Assembly: GCF_900129365.1 (NCBI RefSeq) | Contig: NZ_FQVM01000011.1 | Coordinates: 1 to 64,000, forward strand | DNA from: Clostridium fallax | Lineage (GTDB): Bacteria > Bacillota > Clostridia > Clostridiales > Clostridiaceae | Reading direction: 5' to 3' | Length of the DNA: 64,000 bases | In this document: positions 27,047 to 36,236 of the stretch, piece after piece | Position numbering within the stretch: position 1 is the stretch's first letter | Layout: each line of letters starts with the position of its first letter | Notes under the pieces: generated by a model | Databases searched by the model: none | What the model saw: only the letters and a program-made list of their open reading frames with translations | What the model was told of the DNA's origin: nothing | Translations under genes and position numbers: made by a program

Positions 27047-28411
27047 ATGGATTTATTAACTATTGTAAAACAAATTAATAGTTTTTTTTGGAACTTTTTA
27101 TTAATATTTTTACTTTGCGGTACAGGAATTTATTTTACTTTTAAATTAAAATTTATACAAGTTAGAAAATTTAAAGAAAGTTTCAAAAGAACCTTTGGAA
27201 ACATTAAACTACGGGGTGATAAAGCTGGAAAAGATGGTATGTCATCTTTTCAATCCTTAGCTACAGCTATAGCAGCTCAAGTAGGTACTGGTAACTTAGC
27301 AGGTGCTGCTACTGCTATAGCCTCAGGTGGTCCTGGAGCTATTTTTTGGATGTGGCTTAGTGCGTTCTTTGGAATGTCTACAATTTTTGCAGAAGCTACT
27401 TTATCTCAAAAATATAAAACAGTTAAAAACGGTGAGGTAACTGGGGGACCTGTTTATTATATAAGTGCTGCCTTTAAAGGAAAGTTAGGTAAAATATTAG
27501 CTGGGGCTTTTGCTGTATTTATAATCTTAGCTTTAGGCTTTATGGGAAACATGGTTCAAAGTAATTCTATTGGCACAGCTTTTGAAACTGCATTTAATAT
27601 AAATCCTTTAATAGTTGGAATAATAGTAGCTATCTTAGCATCATTTATATTTTTTGGTGGAAGACAAAAAATAGCTGCTTTTACTGAAAAAGTAGTTCCT
27701 GTTATGGCACTATTTTATATTTTAGGAAGTTTAATAATTATATTCTTAAACTTTTCTAATATTTTCCCAGCTTTTAAAGCTATATTCATAGGAGCATTTA
27801 ACCCTACTGCTGTTGCTGGTGGAGTAATAGGTGTTACTGTAAAGGAAGCTCTAAGATATGGCGTTTCTAGAGGATTGTTCTCAAATGAAGCTGGTATGGG
27901 TTCAACTCCTCATGCTCATGCTATTGCAAAGGTTAAACATCCTTGTGATCAAGGTATAGTTGCTATGATGGGTGTATTTATAGATACTTTTGTTATACTT
28001 ACATTAACTGCACTTGTTATACTTACTACTGGCGTTTTAGATGGTAATACAACTGGAATTACATTAACACAAAATGCCTTCGCAAAAGGTTTTTCAGCAT
28101 TTGGAAATATTGGGAATATATTTATTGCTATATGTTTATTCTTTTTTGCTTTCTCAACTATAATAGGTTGGTATTTCTTTGGAGAAACTAATATAAAATA
28201 TCTATTAGGAGAAAAAGCTAAAAAAATATATGCATTTATAGTTCTTTTATTTATAGTTGCTGGTTCTGTATTAAAGGTTGATTTAGTTTGGGAACTTGCA
28301 GATACCTTTAATGGTCTCATGGTAATTCCTAACCTATTAGGACTATTAGCCCTAAGTGGTGTAGTAATTAAATTATTAAAGGATTTTGAATCTAGAAAAG
28401 ATTCTTTATAA
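27047..28411 (+). CDS. Alanine/glycine:cation symporter, copy 3
   Basis: Product of 454 residues, third AGCS paralogue and the most diverged of the three (for example TAIASGGPG where the others have TAIVMGGPG, and AKGFSAFGNIGNIF with an extra turn). QVGTGNLAGA, NEAGMGSTPHAHA and GVFIDTF with Asp313 are intact. The frame is open back to a TTG at 26978, but AAGGAGGG directly before ATG 27047 and alignment with the sister copies fix the start. The promoter and leader shared by copies 1 and 2 are not evident here. Substrate preference among the copies cannot be predicted. Confidence 0.95.
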   Translation: MDLLTIVKQINSFFWNFLLIFLLCGTGIYFTFKLKFIQVRKFKESFKRTFGNIKLRGDKAGKDGMSSFQSLATAIAAQVGTGNLAGAATAIASGGPGAIFWMWLSAFFGMSTIFAEATLSQKYKTVKNGEVTGGPVYYISAAFKGKLGKILAGAFAVFIILALGFMGNMVQSNSIGTAFETAFNINPLIVGIIVAILASFIFFGGRQKIAAFTEKVVPVMALFYILGSLIIIFLNFSNIFPAFKAIFIGAFNPTAVAGGVIGVTVKEALRYGVSRGLFSNEAGMGSTPHAHAIAKVKHPCDQGIVAMMGVFIDTFVILTLTALVILTTGVLDGNTTGITLTQNAFAKGFSAFGNIGNIFIAICLFFFAFSTIIGWYFFGETNIKYLLGEKAKKIYAFIVLLFIVAGSVLKVDLVWELADTFNGLMVIPNLLGLLALSGVVIKLLKDFESRKDSL

Positions 28412-28472
28412 AAAATTTTTATATAATATAAATATCTTTTTTAAAATTAAATATTAAAAGATTTACAAAAAT

Positions 28473-28513
28473 AGGATTTAGTGATTAATATATTTAAATA
28501 ATCACTAAATCCT
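28473..28513. terminator. Hairpin after AGCS copy 3
   Basis: AGGATTTAGTGATTA (28473-28487) pairs with TAATCACTAAATCCT (28499-28513). The T-run is weak. Confidence 0.55.
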
Positions 28514-28590
28514 AATTATTATTTATGAAAAAAATCATATCATAAAACATCCTTAACTAATTTTATAAAGAATTATTTTGAAAATAAAGT

Positions 28591-28812
28591 TTAGTAATAA
28601 AGAAATGTTAAAAAACATGCTGTACTTAAGATTAGTAGTCCCATAGCTGCAACTATTCTATTTATAAGAATAACTTTTTTACTTGACTGTTCTTTACCTA
28701 CATTTACTAAACCTCCTAATGTACCATTAGGTTTTATAATTGTATATAATAAAAGACCTATAACTGGTATAATAACTATAATTGCTAATATCTTTTCTAA
28801 AGTTGTCATCAT
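28591..28812 (-). CDS. Small two-helix membrane protein (SecG-like topology)
   Basis: Product of 73 residues with a hydrophobic helix at each end (about 7-24 and 50-70) joined by a Gly/Lys-rich loop, NGTLGGLVNVGKEQSSKK. This recalls SecG, but I see no decisive SecG motif, and the usual secG neighbours (rnr, smpB) are absent. The ribosome site AGAGGTGA serves two adjacent ATGs at 28812 and 28809. It lies just beyond purD on the same strand and may receive read-through from the purine operon; an inverted repeat (28821-28900) lies between and abuts the ribosome site. Confidence 0.6.
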   Translation of the reverse strand: MMTTLEKILAIIVIIPVIGLLLYTIIKPNGTLGGLVNVGKEQSSKKVILINRIVAAMGLLILSTACFLTFLYY

Positions 28813-28820
28813 TTCACCTC

Positions 28821-28900
28821 TTAACTATTTTTCTTGTCTTTTATCTACTATATAATATTTTAATAATATTTTCAAATAATATTTCTTTAAAAATAGTTAA
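28821..28900 (-). repeat. 12-bp inverted repeat between purD and the small membrane gene
   Basis: TTAACTATTTTT (28821-28832) pairs with AAAAATAGTTAA (28889-28900) across a 56-base AT-rich loop. On the minus strand its 3' arm runs straight into AAGAGGTGA, the ribosome site of the small gene. It could be an attenuator or a translational control element. Confidence 0.45.
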
Positions 28901-28920
28901 TTTTATTTTAATAATCTCCA

Positions 28921-30177
28921 TTAATTATTTACTTTTTTTCCTATATCTTTTCTAAAATATACTCCATTAAATTTTATCTTATTAATATTTTCATAACATT
29001 CTTCTCTTGCATAGTTAAAATTCTTATTTTTTACAGTAAGAGATAGCACTCTTCCTCCTGATGTAACTAGCTTATTATCCTTAAGAATAGCTCCAGATAT
29101 AAATATCTTCCCAGTATCTATAGGATTAATTTCTATAATTTTCCCCTTTTTATAGCTCTTAGGATACCCTTCAGAACATAACATCACATTTATTGAAGCT
29201 TCCTTTTCCCATTCTATAGTTATATTCTCTAAGTTTTCTTCTAATGAATTTATAATAATAGTACTTAAATTAGTTCTCATAAGAGGTAAGATAGCCTCTG
29301 TTTCTGGATCTCCCATTCTAACGTTATATTCTAACAAATATACCCCTTTTTTAGTTATCATTATTCCAAAAAATATATTGCCAATAAAATTAATATTTTC
29401 TATTTTTAATCCTTTTAACGTTGGATTCATTATTTTTTCTTTAAATTCTTTCATTACCTCTTCTGTTACATAAGGATTAGGGCATATGACACCCATCCCT
29501 CCTGTATTAGGTCCTCTATCTCCATCATAAACTTGCTTATGATCCTTTGCTGAAATAAAAGGTATTATTGTTTTTCCATCAGTTACTGTTAAAATAGAAG
29601 CTTCAACTCCCTCTAAAAATTCTTCTATTACAACTTTTTTGCCTGCACCTTTAAATATATCCTTTTCCATAAAATCCCTTAATGTATCTTTTCCACTTTC
29701 TTTATCTCTGCAAATAATAACTCCCTTTCCAGCGGCAATTCCATCTGCTTTTATTACTATTGGATATTCTGTTTCTTCCAGATATTTTAATCCTTCTTTT
29801 AAATTAATAAAAGTTTTATACTTAGCTGTTTTTATTTCATATTTCTCCATAAATTCTTTTGCATAAGCTTTACTTCCTTCAAGAGCTGCTCCTTTTTTAT
29901 CCGGTCCAAATATTTTTAATCCTTTACTTTTAAAATCGTCTACTATTCCATTAATTAAAGGCTCTTCTGGCCCTACTATTGTAAAATCGATTTTTTCTTT
30001 TTTAGCAAATTCTATTAGGTCTTTATTGCTATTTAAAGATATATTTTCACATTTATTTTCTAAAGCTGTTCCTCCATTTCCTGGGGATACATATATCTTT
30101 TCTATATCATCTTCCTTTGATAACTTCCATGCTATAGCGTGTTCTCTGCCACCACTACCTATAATTAAAACCTTCAT
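28921..30177 (-). CDS. purD: Phosphoribosylamine-glycine ligase PurD
   Basis: ATP-grasp enzyme of 418 residues that makes glycinamide ribonucleotide (GAR), step 2 of de novo purine synthesis. Motifs: MKVLIIGSGGREHAIAWKL, VGPEEPLINGIVD, KADGIAAGKGVI (ATP-grasp), the family box DRGPNTGGMGVICP, and LEYNVRMGDPETEAILP. Last gene of the operon, 112 bases after purH, with GGAGG in its leader. Length is normal and no oddity is seen. Confidence 0.97.
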   Translation of the reverse strand: MKVLIIGSGGREHAIAWKLSKEDDIEKIYVSPGNGGTALENKCENISLNSNKDLIEFAKKEKIDFTIVGPEEPLINGIVDDFKSKGLKIFGPDKKGAALEGSKAYAKEFMEKYEIKTAKYKTFINLKEGLKYLEETEYPIVIKADGIAAGKGVIICRDKESGKDTLRDFMEKDIFKGAGKKVVIEEFLEGVEASILTVTDGKTIIPFISAKDHKQVYDGDRGPNTGGMGVICPNPYVTEEVMKEFKEKIMNPTLKGLKIENINFIGNIFFGIMITKKGVYLLEYNVRMGDPETEAILPLMRTNLSTIIINSLEENLENITIEWEKEASINVMLCSEGYPKSYKKGKIIEINPIDTGKIFISGAILKDNKLVTSGGRVLSLTVKNKNFNYAREECYENINKIKFNGVYFRKDIGKKVNN

Positions 30178-30289
30178 AAATACATCTATCCTCCTAAAAC
30201 CCTTAATAATATTTAGGTTTTATAAATTATTTTTTATTAATTTAATAATAAATCTTATAAAATATTTATTTATAGTTTTAATCCCATTT

Positions 30290-31795
30290 TTAATGTTTAA
30301 AATGCCTTATTCCAGTAAATATCATAGAAATACCTAATTCATCGCATTTTTTTATAGAATCCTCATCTCTTATTGATCCACCAGGTTGTATAATAGCTTT
30401 TATATTATGTTTGTAAGCTTCTTCTACCACATCATCAAAAGGGAAAAAGGCATCTGATGCCATTACTATAGCCCCTTCTCCTCTTTCTAAAGCTTCCTCT
30501 GCTGCCCAAATTCTATTAACTTGTCCACCACCTATACCTAAAGCCATATTGTTTTTAGCAACAACTATTGCATTAGATTTAACATATTTACAAACCTTCA
30601 TTGCAAATTCTAAATCCTTTAATTCTTCTTTAGATGGACTTAACTTTGTTACTACTTTTAATTCTTTTATAAAAGTGTTATCCTCTTCTTGAACTAAAAT
30701 TCCTCCATCTATAGAAACCATAGATTTTTTTCTTAATGGTTTTTTTAAGCATTTTATAACTCTTAAATTCTTCTTTCTTTTTAAAACTTCTAATGCATCA
30801 TCATCAAAGTCTGGAGCAGCTACTACCTCTAAAAATATTTTCACCATTTCCTCTGCTGTTTCTTTATCTACTTTTCTATTTAATGTAACTATTCCACCAA
30901 AAATTGATATAGGATCACATTCATAAGCTTTTTTATAACATTTTAAAAGATTATTATCTAAAGCAACACCACAAGGAGTATTATGTTTTAAAGCACAACA
31001 AGCGGTTTCTTCAAATTCATTTACAACTTTCCATGCTATATCTAAATCTTTTAAGTTATTGTAGGATAATTCTTTTCCATTTAAAACTTTAAGATTGTTC
31101 ATAGCACCTTCATTAATATTATCTATATAATACGCTGCACTTTGATGTGGATTTTCACCATATCTTAAAGCACCTGATTTTTTATAACTTAAACTTAAAT
31201 AATCACTATATTCTATTTCTCCTTTTAAAATAAAGTTTGCTATAGCACTATCATAAGAAGAGGTTAAATTAAAAACCTTTCCTGCTAATATTTTTTTAGT
31301 TTTTAGAGAAACTTCATTATTATTTTCTATCTCTTCTTTTACCTTTTTATAATCTTTTTTATCTGTTATAACTACTACATCTTTAAAGTTTTTTGCTGCT
31401 GCTCTAAGCATAGTTGGGCCACCTATGTCTATAAATTCTACCTTTTTATCAAAAGATATATCCTCTTTAACTTTTTCAAAGAAAGGATATAAATTAACAA
31501 TTACATAATCAATTAAGTCTATGTTTTCATTTTTTAATGTTTGAATATGTTCATTATTTTCTCTTACTGCTAATATTCCTCCATGAATTTTAGGATGTAA
31601 AGTCTTTACTCTTCCATCTAAAATTTCCGGAAAACCTGTTGTCTCCTCTACTTCTTTTACTTCTATTCCATTTTCTTTTAAATACTTAAATGTCCCCCCA
31701 GTAGATACTATTTCAACATTTTTTTCTCTTAAAAATTTTACAAAATCTAAAATTCCTTCTTTATCATAAACACTTATTAAAGCTCTTTTTTTCAT
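30290..31795 (-). CDS. purH: Bifunctional AICAR transformylase/IMP cyclohydrolase PurH
   Basis: Two-domain enzyme of 501 residues catalysing the last two steps to IMP. The N-terminal MGS-like cyclohydrolase domain (about 1-190) has ALISVYDKEGILDF, STGGTFKYL and DGRVKTLHPKIHGG. The AICAR transformylase domain has LRYGENPHQSAAYY, LKHNTPCGVA with the catalytic Lys-His, DAFFPFDD and QPGGSIRDED. GGAGG lies 6 bases from the ATG. It follows purN by 15 bases within the operon. Confidence 0.97.
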   Translation of the reverse strand: MKKRALISVYDKEGILDFVKFLREKNVEIVSTGGTFKYLKENGIEVKEVEETTGFPEILDGRVKTLHPKIHGGILAVRENNEHIQTLKNENIDLIDYVIVNLYPFFEKVKEDISFDKKVEFIDIGGPTMLRAAAKNFKDVVVITDKKDYKKVKEEIENNNEVSLKTKKILAGKVFNLTSSYDSAIANFILKGEIEYSDYLSLSYKKSGALRYGENPHQSAAYYIDNINEGAMNNLKVLNGKELSYNNLKDLDIAWKVVNEFEETACCALKHNTPCGVALDNNLLKCYKKAYECDPISIFGGIVTLNRKVDKETAEEMVKIFLEVVAAPDFDDDALEVLKRKKNLRVIKCLKKPLRKKSMVSIDGGILVQEEDNTFIKELKVVTKLSPSKEELKDLEFAMKVCKYVKSNAIVVAKNNMALGIGGGQVNRIWAAEEALERGEGAIVMASDAFFPFDDVVEEAYKHNIKAIIQPGGSIRDEDSIKKCDELGISMIFTGIRHFKH

Positions 31796-31810
31796 AATTT
31801 CCTCCCTAAA

Positions 31811-32422
31811 TCACTCTATTATTTTAGTTTTTCCATTAATAACTTTAACTTTGCCTTCTGAAATTAATGAAATAACCTTAGGTAATAACTTATGCTCCTC
31901 TTTTAAAACTCTTTTTTGAAGTATTTCCTTTGTGTCTTCAAAATAAACTTTCACAGCACTTTGAGCAATAATAGCTCCATGATCTACTTTTTCACTTACA
32001 AAATGTACTGTACATCCACTGATTTTAACTCCAGATTTTATCACAGCATCATGTACACAAATGCCATACATTCCTTTACCACAAAAACTAGGAATTAAGG
32101 ATGGATGAATATTTATTATTTTGTTTTCAAAAATCTTTAATAAATCTCCTTTTAATATAGATAAAAAACCTGCTAATACTACTAAATCTACTTTCCCATT
32201 TATAATCTCTAAAATCTTATCAGAAATATCTCCCCTATAGATTTTTTTATCTATAATATAAGTTTTAATTTTTTCTTTTTTAGCTCTCTCTATCCCATAG
32301 GCATCAGATCTATCACTTATTACATATTCTATTTTTCCATCTATCTTATTTTCTTTTATATTATCTATTATAGATTGAAGATTGCTTCCGCTTCCAGAAA
32401 TTAAAACTGCTATTCTAAGCAT
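31811..32422 (-). CDS. purN: Phosphoribosylglycinamide formyltransferase PurN
   Basis: Folate-dependent GAR transformylase of 203 residues, step 3 of the pathway. It starts LRIAVLISGSGSNLQSIID; the catalytic Asn-His region reads INIHPSLIPSFCGKGMYG, and VHFVSEKVDHGAII supplies the third catalytic Asp. The start lies 10 bases inside the purM coding end (13-base overlap counting stop codons), with GGAGG 9 bases before ATG, indicating translational coupling. Confidence 0.96.
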   Translation of the reverse strand: MLRIAVLISGSGSNLQSIIDNIKENKIDGKIEYVISDRSDAYGIERAKKEKIKTYIIDKKIYRGDISDKILEIINGKVDLVVLAGFLSILKGDLLKIFENKIINIHPSLIPSFCGKGMYGICVHDAVIKSGVKISGCTVHFVSEKVDHGAIIAQSAVKVYFEDTKEILQKRVLKEEHKLLPKVISLISEGKVKVINGKTKIIE

Positions 32423-33408
32423 ATTCTCTTACCTCCAGAGGTAATATATCCAATTTTATAAGCCTCTTCTCCTAAATCTTTTAAAGCTTTTAATATACTT
32501 TTTTCATCATGATTATTTATACATAAAACAAACCCTATTCCCATATTAAAAGTGTTATACATCTCTTCTTCTGAAACTCCAAGTTTCATTAAGTAATTAA
32601 ATATTTCTGGCATTTTATAAGAATTCTTTTTTATAACAGCTGTCTTTCCTTCTGGAAGCATTCTTGGTATATTTTCTATAAATCCTCCTCCTGTTATATG
32701 ACTCATTCCCTTTATCTTATATTTTTTCATTAGTTCTAAAATAGGCTTTACATAAATTTTTGTTGGTGTTAAAAGAATCTCTCCTATTTTTTCTCCGTTA
32801 AAGTCACAATTTAAATCCGATATAAGTTTTCTAACTAAAGAATATCCATTAGAATGAATTCCAGAGGATTTTATTCCTATTAAAACATCTCCTTCATCAA
32901 TATCTTTCCCATCTATTATTTTTGATTTTTCTACTATTCCAACTGCAAAACCTGCAACATCATAATCACCATCTTTATAAAACCCTGGCATTTCCGCTGT
33001 TTCTCCACCAATTAATGATGCTCCACTTAAAATACATCCTTTAGATACCCCTTTTACTATATCTGCTGCTATATTAGCTTCTAATTTTCCGCAAGCTATA
33101 TAGTCTAAAAAATATAAAGGCCTTGCCCCATGACATAAAATATCATTTACACTCATTGCTACGCAATCTATCCCTATAGTGTCATATTTATTAAGCTTTG
33201 ATGCTATATCTAATTTAGTTCCTACTCCATCCGTTCCAGAGACTAAGACAGGATTTTCATATCCTTTAGGTATTTCAAACATAGCTCCAAAACTCCCTAT
33301 AGAATTTAAAACTAAACTGCCTATAGTTTCCTTTGCATAATTTTTCATAAGCTTAACAGCTTCATACCCCTCTTCAATATTCACTCCTGCATTTTTATAA
33401 GTAATCAT
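32410..33408 (-). CDS. purM: Phosphoribosylformylglycinamidine cyclo-ligase PurM
   Basis: AIR synthetase of 332 residues, step 5 of purine synthesis. Motifs: GSFGAMFEIP, LVSGTDGVGTKL, VDCVAMSVNDILCHGA-like (GIDCVAMSVNDILCHGA), LIGGETAEMPGFY, and HITGGGFIENIPRMLP. The frame is open to a GTG at 33426 overlapping the purF stop, but AAGGGAG lies 8 bases before ATG 33408, which I take as the start. It sits 14 bases after purF. Confidence 0.96.
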   Translation of the reverse strand: MITYKNAGVNIEEGYEAVKLMKNYAKETIGSLVLNSIGSFGAMFEIPKGYENPVLVSGTDGVGTKLDIASKLNKYDTIGIDCVAMSVNDILCHGARPLYFLDYIACGKLEANIAADIVKGVSKGCILSGASLIGGETAEMPGFYKDGDYDVAGFAVGIVEKSKIIDGKDIDEGDVLIGIKSSGIHSNGYSLVRKLISDLNCDFNGEKIGEILLTPTKIYVKPILELMKKYKIKGMSHITGGGFIENIPRMLPEGKTAVIKKNSYKMPEIFNYLMKLGVSEEEMYNTFNMGIGFVLCINNHDEKSILKALKDLGEEAYKIGYITSGGKRICLE

Positions 33409-33422
33409 AAAATTTTCTCCCT

Positions 33423-34832
33423 TCACATATCATTACTCTTATTAGGTGCAGCAACAGGATACTCTCCATTAAAACATCCAAGACAAAAACCATGATTTTT
33501 ATCTCCAAAGGATTCTAATAGTCCTTCTACAGATAAATAGGCTATAGAGTCCACCTCTAAAATATCTTTTATTTCATCAATAGTTTTAGTAGCTCCTATA
33601 AGTTCGCTTCTATAAGGAGTATCTATTCCAAAATAACAAGGATATTTAACTACTGGAGAAGAGATTCTAAAATGTATTTCCCTTGCTCCAGCTTTCTTTA
33701 ACTGCTGAACTAATTTTTTTGAAGTAGTTCCTCTTACTATAGAATCATCAATAATTACTACTCTTTTTCCTTCTATTAAAGGCTTTAATGGATTTAATTT
33801 TATTGATACAGCTTTTTCTCTTAGATATTTAGAAGGAGCTATAAAACTTCTTCCTACATATTTATTTTTTACAAATCCTGTTTCATAAGGTATTCCAGAT
33901 GCTTTAGAAAATCCAACTGCCGCAGGAAGACCAGAATCTGGAACTCCTATAACTATATCTGCATCTACCGGTGATTCCTTAAACAATATTTCTCCAGCCT
34001 TAACCCTAGATTTATAAACATTTATTCCATCTATAGTTGAATCTGGTCTTGCAAAATAAATATACTCAAAGGCACAGGTAGCAGTATTAGTTTTTTCTGA
34101 ATAATTTAAAGTTTTTATTCCATTCTCGTCAATTATAACTATTTCACCTGGTTCAACATCTCTTATAAATTCTGCTCCTACACTATCTAAAGCACAGCTT
34201 TCAGAGGTTAATATATAGCTGTTATTTAATTTTCCAATACAAAGAGGTCTTATTCCATTATGATCTCTAAGTCCTATTAATTTATCTTCTGCTAATATAA
34301 CCACTGCAAAAGAACCTTTTATCATTTCCATTGCACTTACTATTGCTTTTTCTAATCCTTTATTTGCATACCTTGCCATAATTCCAAGTATAACTTCTGA
34401 ATCTACAGAACTTTGAAATATAAATCCTGAATCCTCTAAAAGTTCTCTTATAACCTCAGAATTAACTAAGTTTCCGTTATGAGCTATTGCCATATTACCT
34501 AGCTTTCCCTTAGTAAATAAAGGCTGTACATTTGAAGCACAACTATCACCAGTAGTAGAATATCTTACATGTCCTATAGCGGCCTTTCCTTTTAATGATT
34601 TTAATGATTTTTCATTAAACACATCTGAAACAAGGCCCATACCTTTATGGATATCAATTTTTTTATCATTTAAAACTGCAATTCCTGCACTTTCTTCTCC
34701 TCTATGCTGAAGAGCATATAAACCATAATAAGTTAAGGATGCTACATCTACCTCATCTCTTCCATAAACACCAAAAACTCCACACTCATCTTTAAACTTA
34801 TCAACTGATAAATCAACTATAGACTCTCTCAT
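33423..34832 (-). CDS. purF: Amidophosphoribosyltransferase PurF
   Basis: First committed enzyme of purine synthesis (PRPP plus glutamine to phosphoribosylamine); 469 residues. It has a short propeptide ending at KDE before the catalytic Cys of CGVFGVYG, a class II glutamine amidotransferase domain (LQHRGEESAG, GHVRYSTTG, AHNGNLVN), and the PRPP loop VVIIDDSIVRGTTS. Cysteines that hold the 4Fe-4S cluster in the Bacillus-type enzyme are present (TATCAFEY, KYPCYFG, HGFCLGC). I use ATG 34832, about 10 bases after GAGAGGG; the TTG at 34850 overlaps that site. Confidence 0.97.
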   Translation of the reverse strand: MRESIVDLSVDKFKDECGVFGVYGRDEVDVASLTYYGLYALQHRGEESAGIAVLNDKKIDIHKGMGLVSDVFNEKSLKSLKGKAAIGHVRYSTTGDSCASNVQPLFTKGKLGNMAIAHNGNLVNSEVIRELLEDSGFIFQSSVDSEVILGIMARYANKGLEKAIVSAMEMIKGSFAVVILAEDKLIGLRDHNGIRPLCIGKLNNSYILTSESCALDSVGAEFIRDVEPGEIVIIDENGIKTLNYSEKTNTATCAFEYIYFARPDSTIDGINVYKSRVKAGEILFKESPVDADIVIGVPDSGLPAAVGFSKASGIPYETGFVKNKYVGRSFIAPSKYLREKAVSIKLNPLKPLIEGKRVVIIDDSIVRGTTSKKLVQQLKKAGAREIHFRISSPVVKYPCYFGIDTPYRSELIGATKTIDEIKDILEVDSIAYLSVEGLLESFGDKNHGFCLGCFNGEYPVAAPNKSNDM

Positions 34833-34858
34833 ATTTATAAACCCTCTCAAAAATTTAA

Positions 34859-35560
34859 TTAACCTATTCTATTTAATATTTCTAAATAGGCTTCTTTTAC
34901 ATCTCCTAAATCTCTTCTGAATCTATCCTTATCTAATTTTTCATTTGTAGTTCCATCCCAAAATCTACAAGTATCTGGAGATATTTCATCTGCTAATAAT
35001 ATTTCTCCTTTATATCTTCCAAATTCTAATTTAAAATCTACTAACTTTATATTTTGTTTTAAAAAGAAATCTTTTAATATATCATTGACCTTTTTTGTAA
35101 TTTCATAAATTTTATTTAATTCCTCAAAGGTTGTTAATCCTATAGATACAGCATGATAATCATTTATAAGAGGATCACCTAACTCATCGTTTTTGTAACA
35201 TATTTCAAAAACTGTAGTATCTAAATTCATTCCTTCTTCTAATCCTAATCTTTTTGCCATGCTACCTGCTGCAATATTTCTTACAATAACTTCTAAAGGC
35301 ACTATCTGAACCTTTTTACAAAGCTGTTCTCTATCATTTAATTTTTTTACAAAATGAGTTTTTATACCATTTTCCTCTAATAAATTAAATATCTTTGAAG
35401 TTATAAGATTATTAAGTTCACCTTTACTTTCTATTTGTCCTTTCTTTTCTCCATTAAAAGCAGTGGCATCATCTTTATAATAAATTATTACCTCATCATC
35501 ACAATCAGTACTAAAAACCTTTTTAGCTTTTCCTTCATATAAAAATTCTTTTTTATCCAT
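34859..35560 (-). CDS. purC: SAICAR synthetase PurC
   Basis: ATP-dependent ligase that joins aspartate to CAIR; 233 residues, the bacterial short form. Motifs: LYEGKAKKVF, DDATAFNGEKKGQI, the substrate segment VVRNIAAGS-like VIVRNIAAGSMAKRLG, LVDFKLEFGR and LADEISPDTCRFWD. AGGAGG precedes the ATG. It is separated from purE by 188 bases containing a hairpin, the largest gap inside the operon, so a secondary promoter or processing site is possible. Confidence 0.97.
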   Translation of the reverse strand: MDKKEFLYEGKAKKVFSTDCDDEVIIYYKDDATAFNGEKKGQIESKGELNNLITSKIFNLLEENGIKTHFVKKLNDREQLCKKVQIVPLEVIVRNIAAGSMAKRLGLEEGMNLDTTVFEICYKNDELGDPLINDYHAVSIGLTTFEELNKIYEITKKVNDILKDFFLKQNIKLVDFKLEFGRYKGEILLADEISPDTCRFWDGTTNEKLDKDRFRRDLGDVKEAYLEILNRIG

Positions 35561-35595
35561 AGAACAAACCTCCTAAAAAATTATATTTATTTATA

Positions 35596-35662
35596 AAAAG
35601 TCATTTTAAAATTTTTAAAATACACTATAAAATTTAAAATAAAATCTAATTTTATGACTTTT
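35596..35662 (-). repeat. Hairpin in the purE-purC gap
   Basis: AAAAGTCAT (35596-35604) pairs with ATGACTTTT (35654-35662), with additional A/T pairing inside. On the minus strand it precedes purC by about 35 bases; it may be a processing or weak attenuation site. Confidence 0.4.
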
Positions 35663-35748
35663 AAAAGTATTAAGTTTTTAATATTAAAATTAAATCTATA
35701 TAGCTTAACTTTGTATACTTAACAATAAATTGCTTTTAATTATTTTAT

Positions 35749-36225
35749 TTAAAATTCTACTAAATCATTATCCTTAATAAATTTTTCTTTCATATTTTTT
35801 CTATATATAATTAGTTTTTCTTTAATTTCTGGATATTTAAGTGCTAATATTTCTACAGCTAACATTCCACTGTTATAACTATTATTTATACCTACAGTGG
35901 CTACTGGTATTGGCTTTGGCATTTGAACCATTGAATATAAAGAATCTAATCCATCTAATGCTCCATTAATAGGAACTCCTATTACAGGAAGAGTTGTATA
36001 CGATGCTATAATTCCAGGTAGATGAGCTGCAAGACCTGCTCCTGCAATTATCACTTCATAATCTTCCTTTTCTATATCTTCTAAAACCTTAATAAGCTTT
36101 TCTGGTACTCTATGAGCAGACATTATAAAAGCTTTATACTTAATATCAAATTCTTTTAATGCATTTGCAGCACCTTTCATAATATCAATATCTGATTTAC
36201 TTCCAAAAAATATAGCTACTTTCAT
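35749..36225 (-). CDS. purE: AIR carboxylase/N5-CAIR mutase PurE
   Basis: Product of 158 residues that delivers the carboxyl group of CAIR. Motifs: FFGSKSDIDIMKGA, MSAHRVPEKL with the catalytic His, IIAGAGLAAHLPG, and LDSLYSMVQMPKPIPVATV. It is mostly of the class I pattern but with LAAHLPG and VGINNSYNSG variants. No purK is present beside it, so whether it uses N5-CAIR or acts on AIR plus CO2 is open. GGAGG precedes the ATG; 11 bases after purL. Confidence 0.95.
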   Translation of the reverse strand: MKVAIFFGSKSDIDIMKGAANALKEFDIKYKAFIMSAHRVPEKLIKVLEDIEKEDYEVIIAGAGLAAHLPGIIASYTTLPVIGVPINGALDGLDSLYSMVQMPKPIPVATVGINNSYNSGMLAVEILALKYPEIKEKLIIYRKNMKEKFIKDNDLVEF

Positions 36226-36236
36226 TACTTTTCCTC

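Noticed and set aside
27949..28320. Minus-strand open frame of 123 codons
   Set aside because: Antisense to AGCS copy 3; no ribosome site and no recognisable protein features.
28591..28812. Confident SecG assignment
   Set aside because: Size and two-helix layout fit, but no diagnostic residues or secG gene neighbourhood; kept as a small membrane protein.
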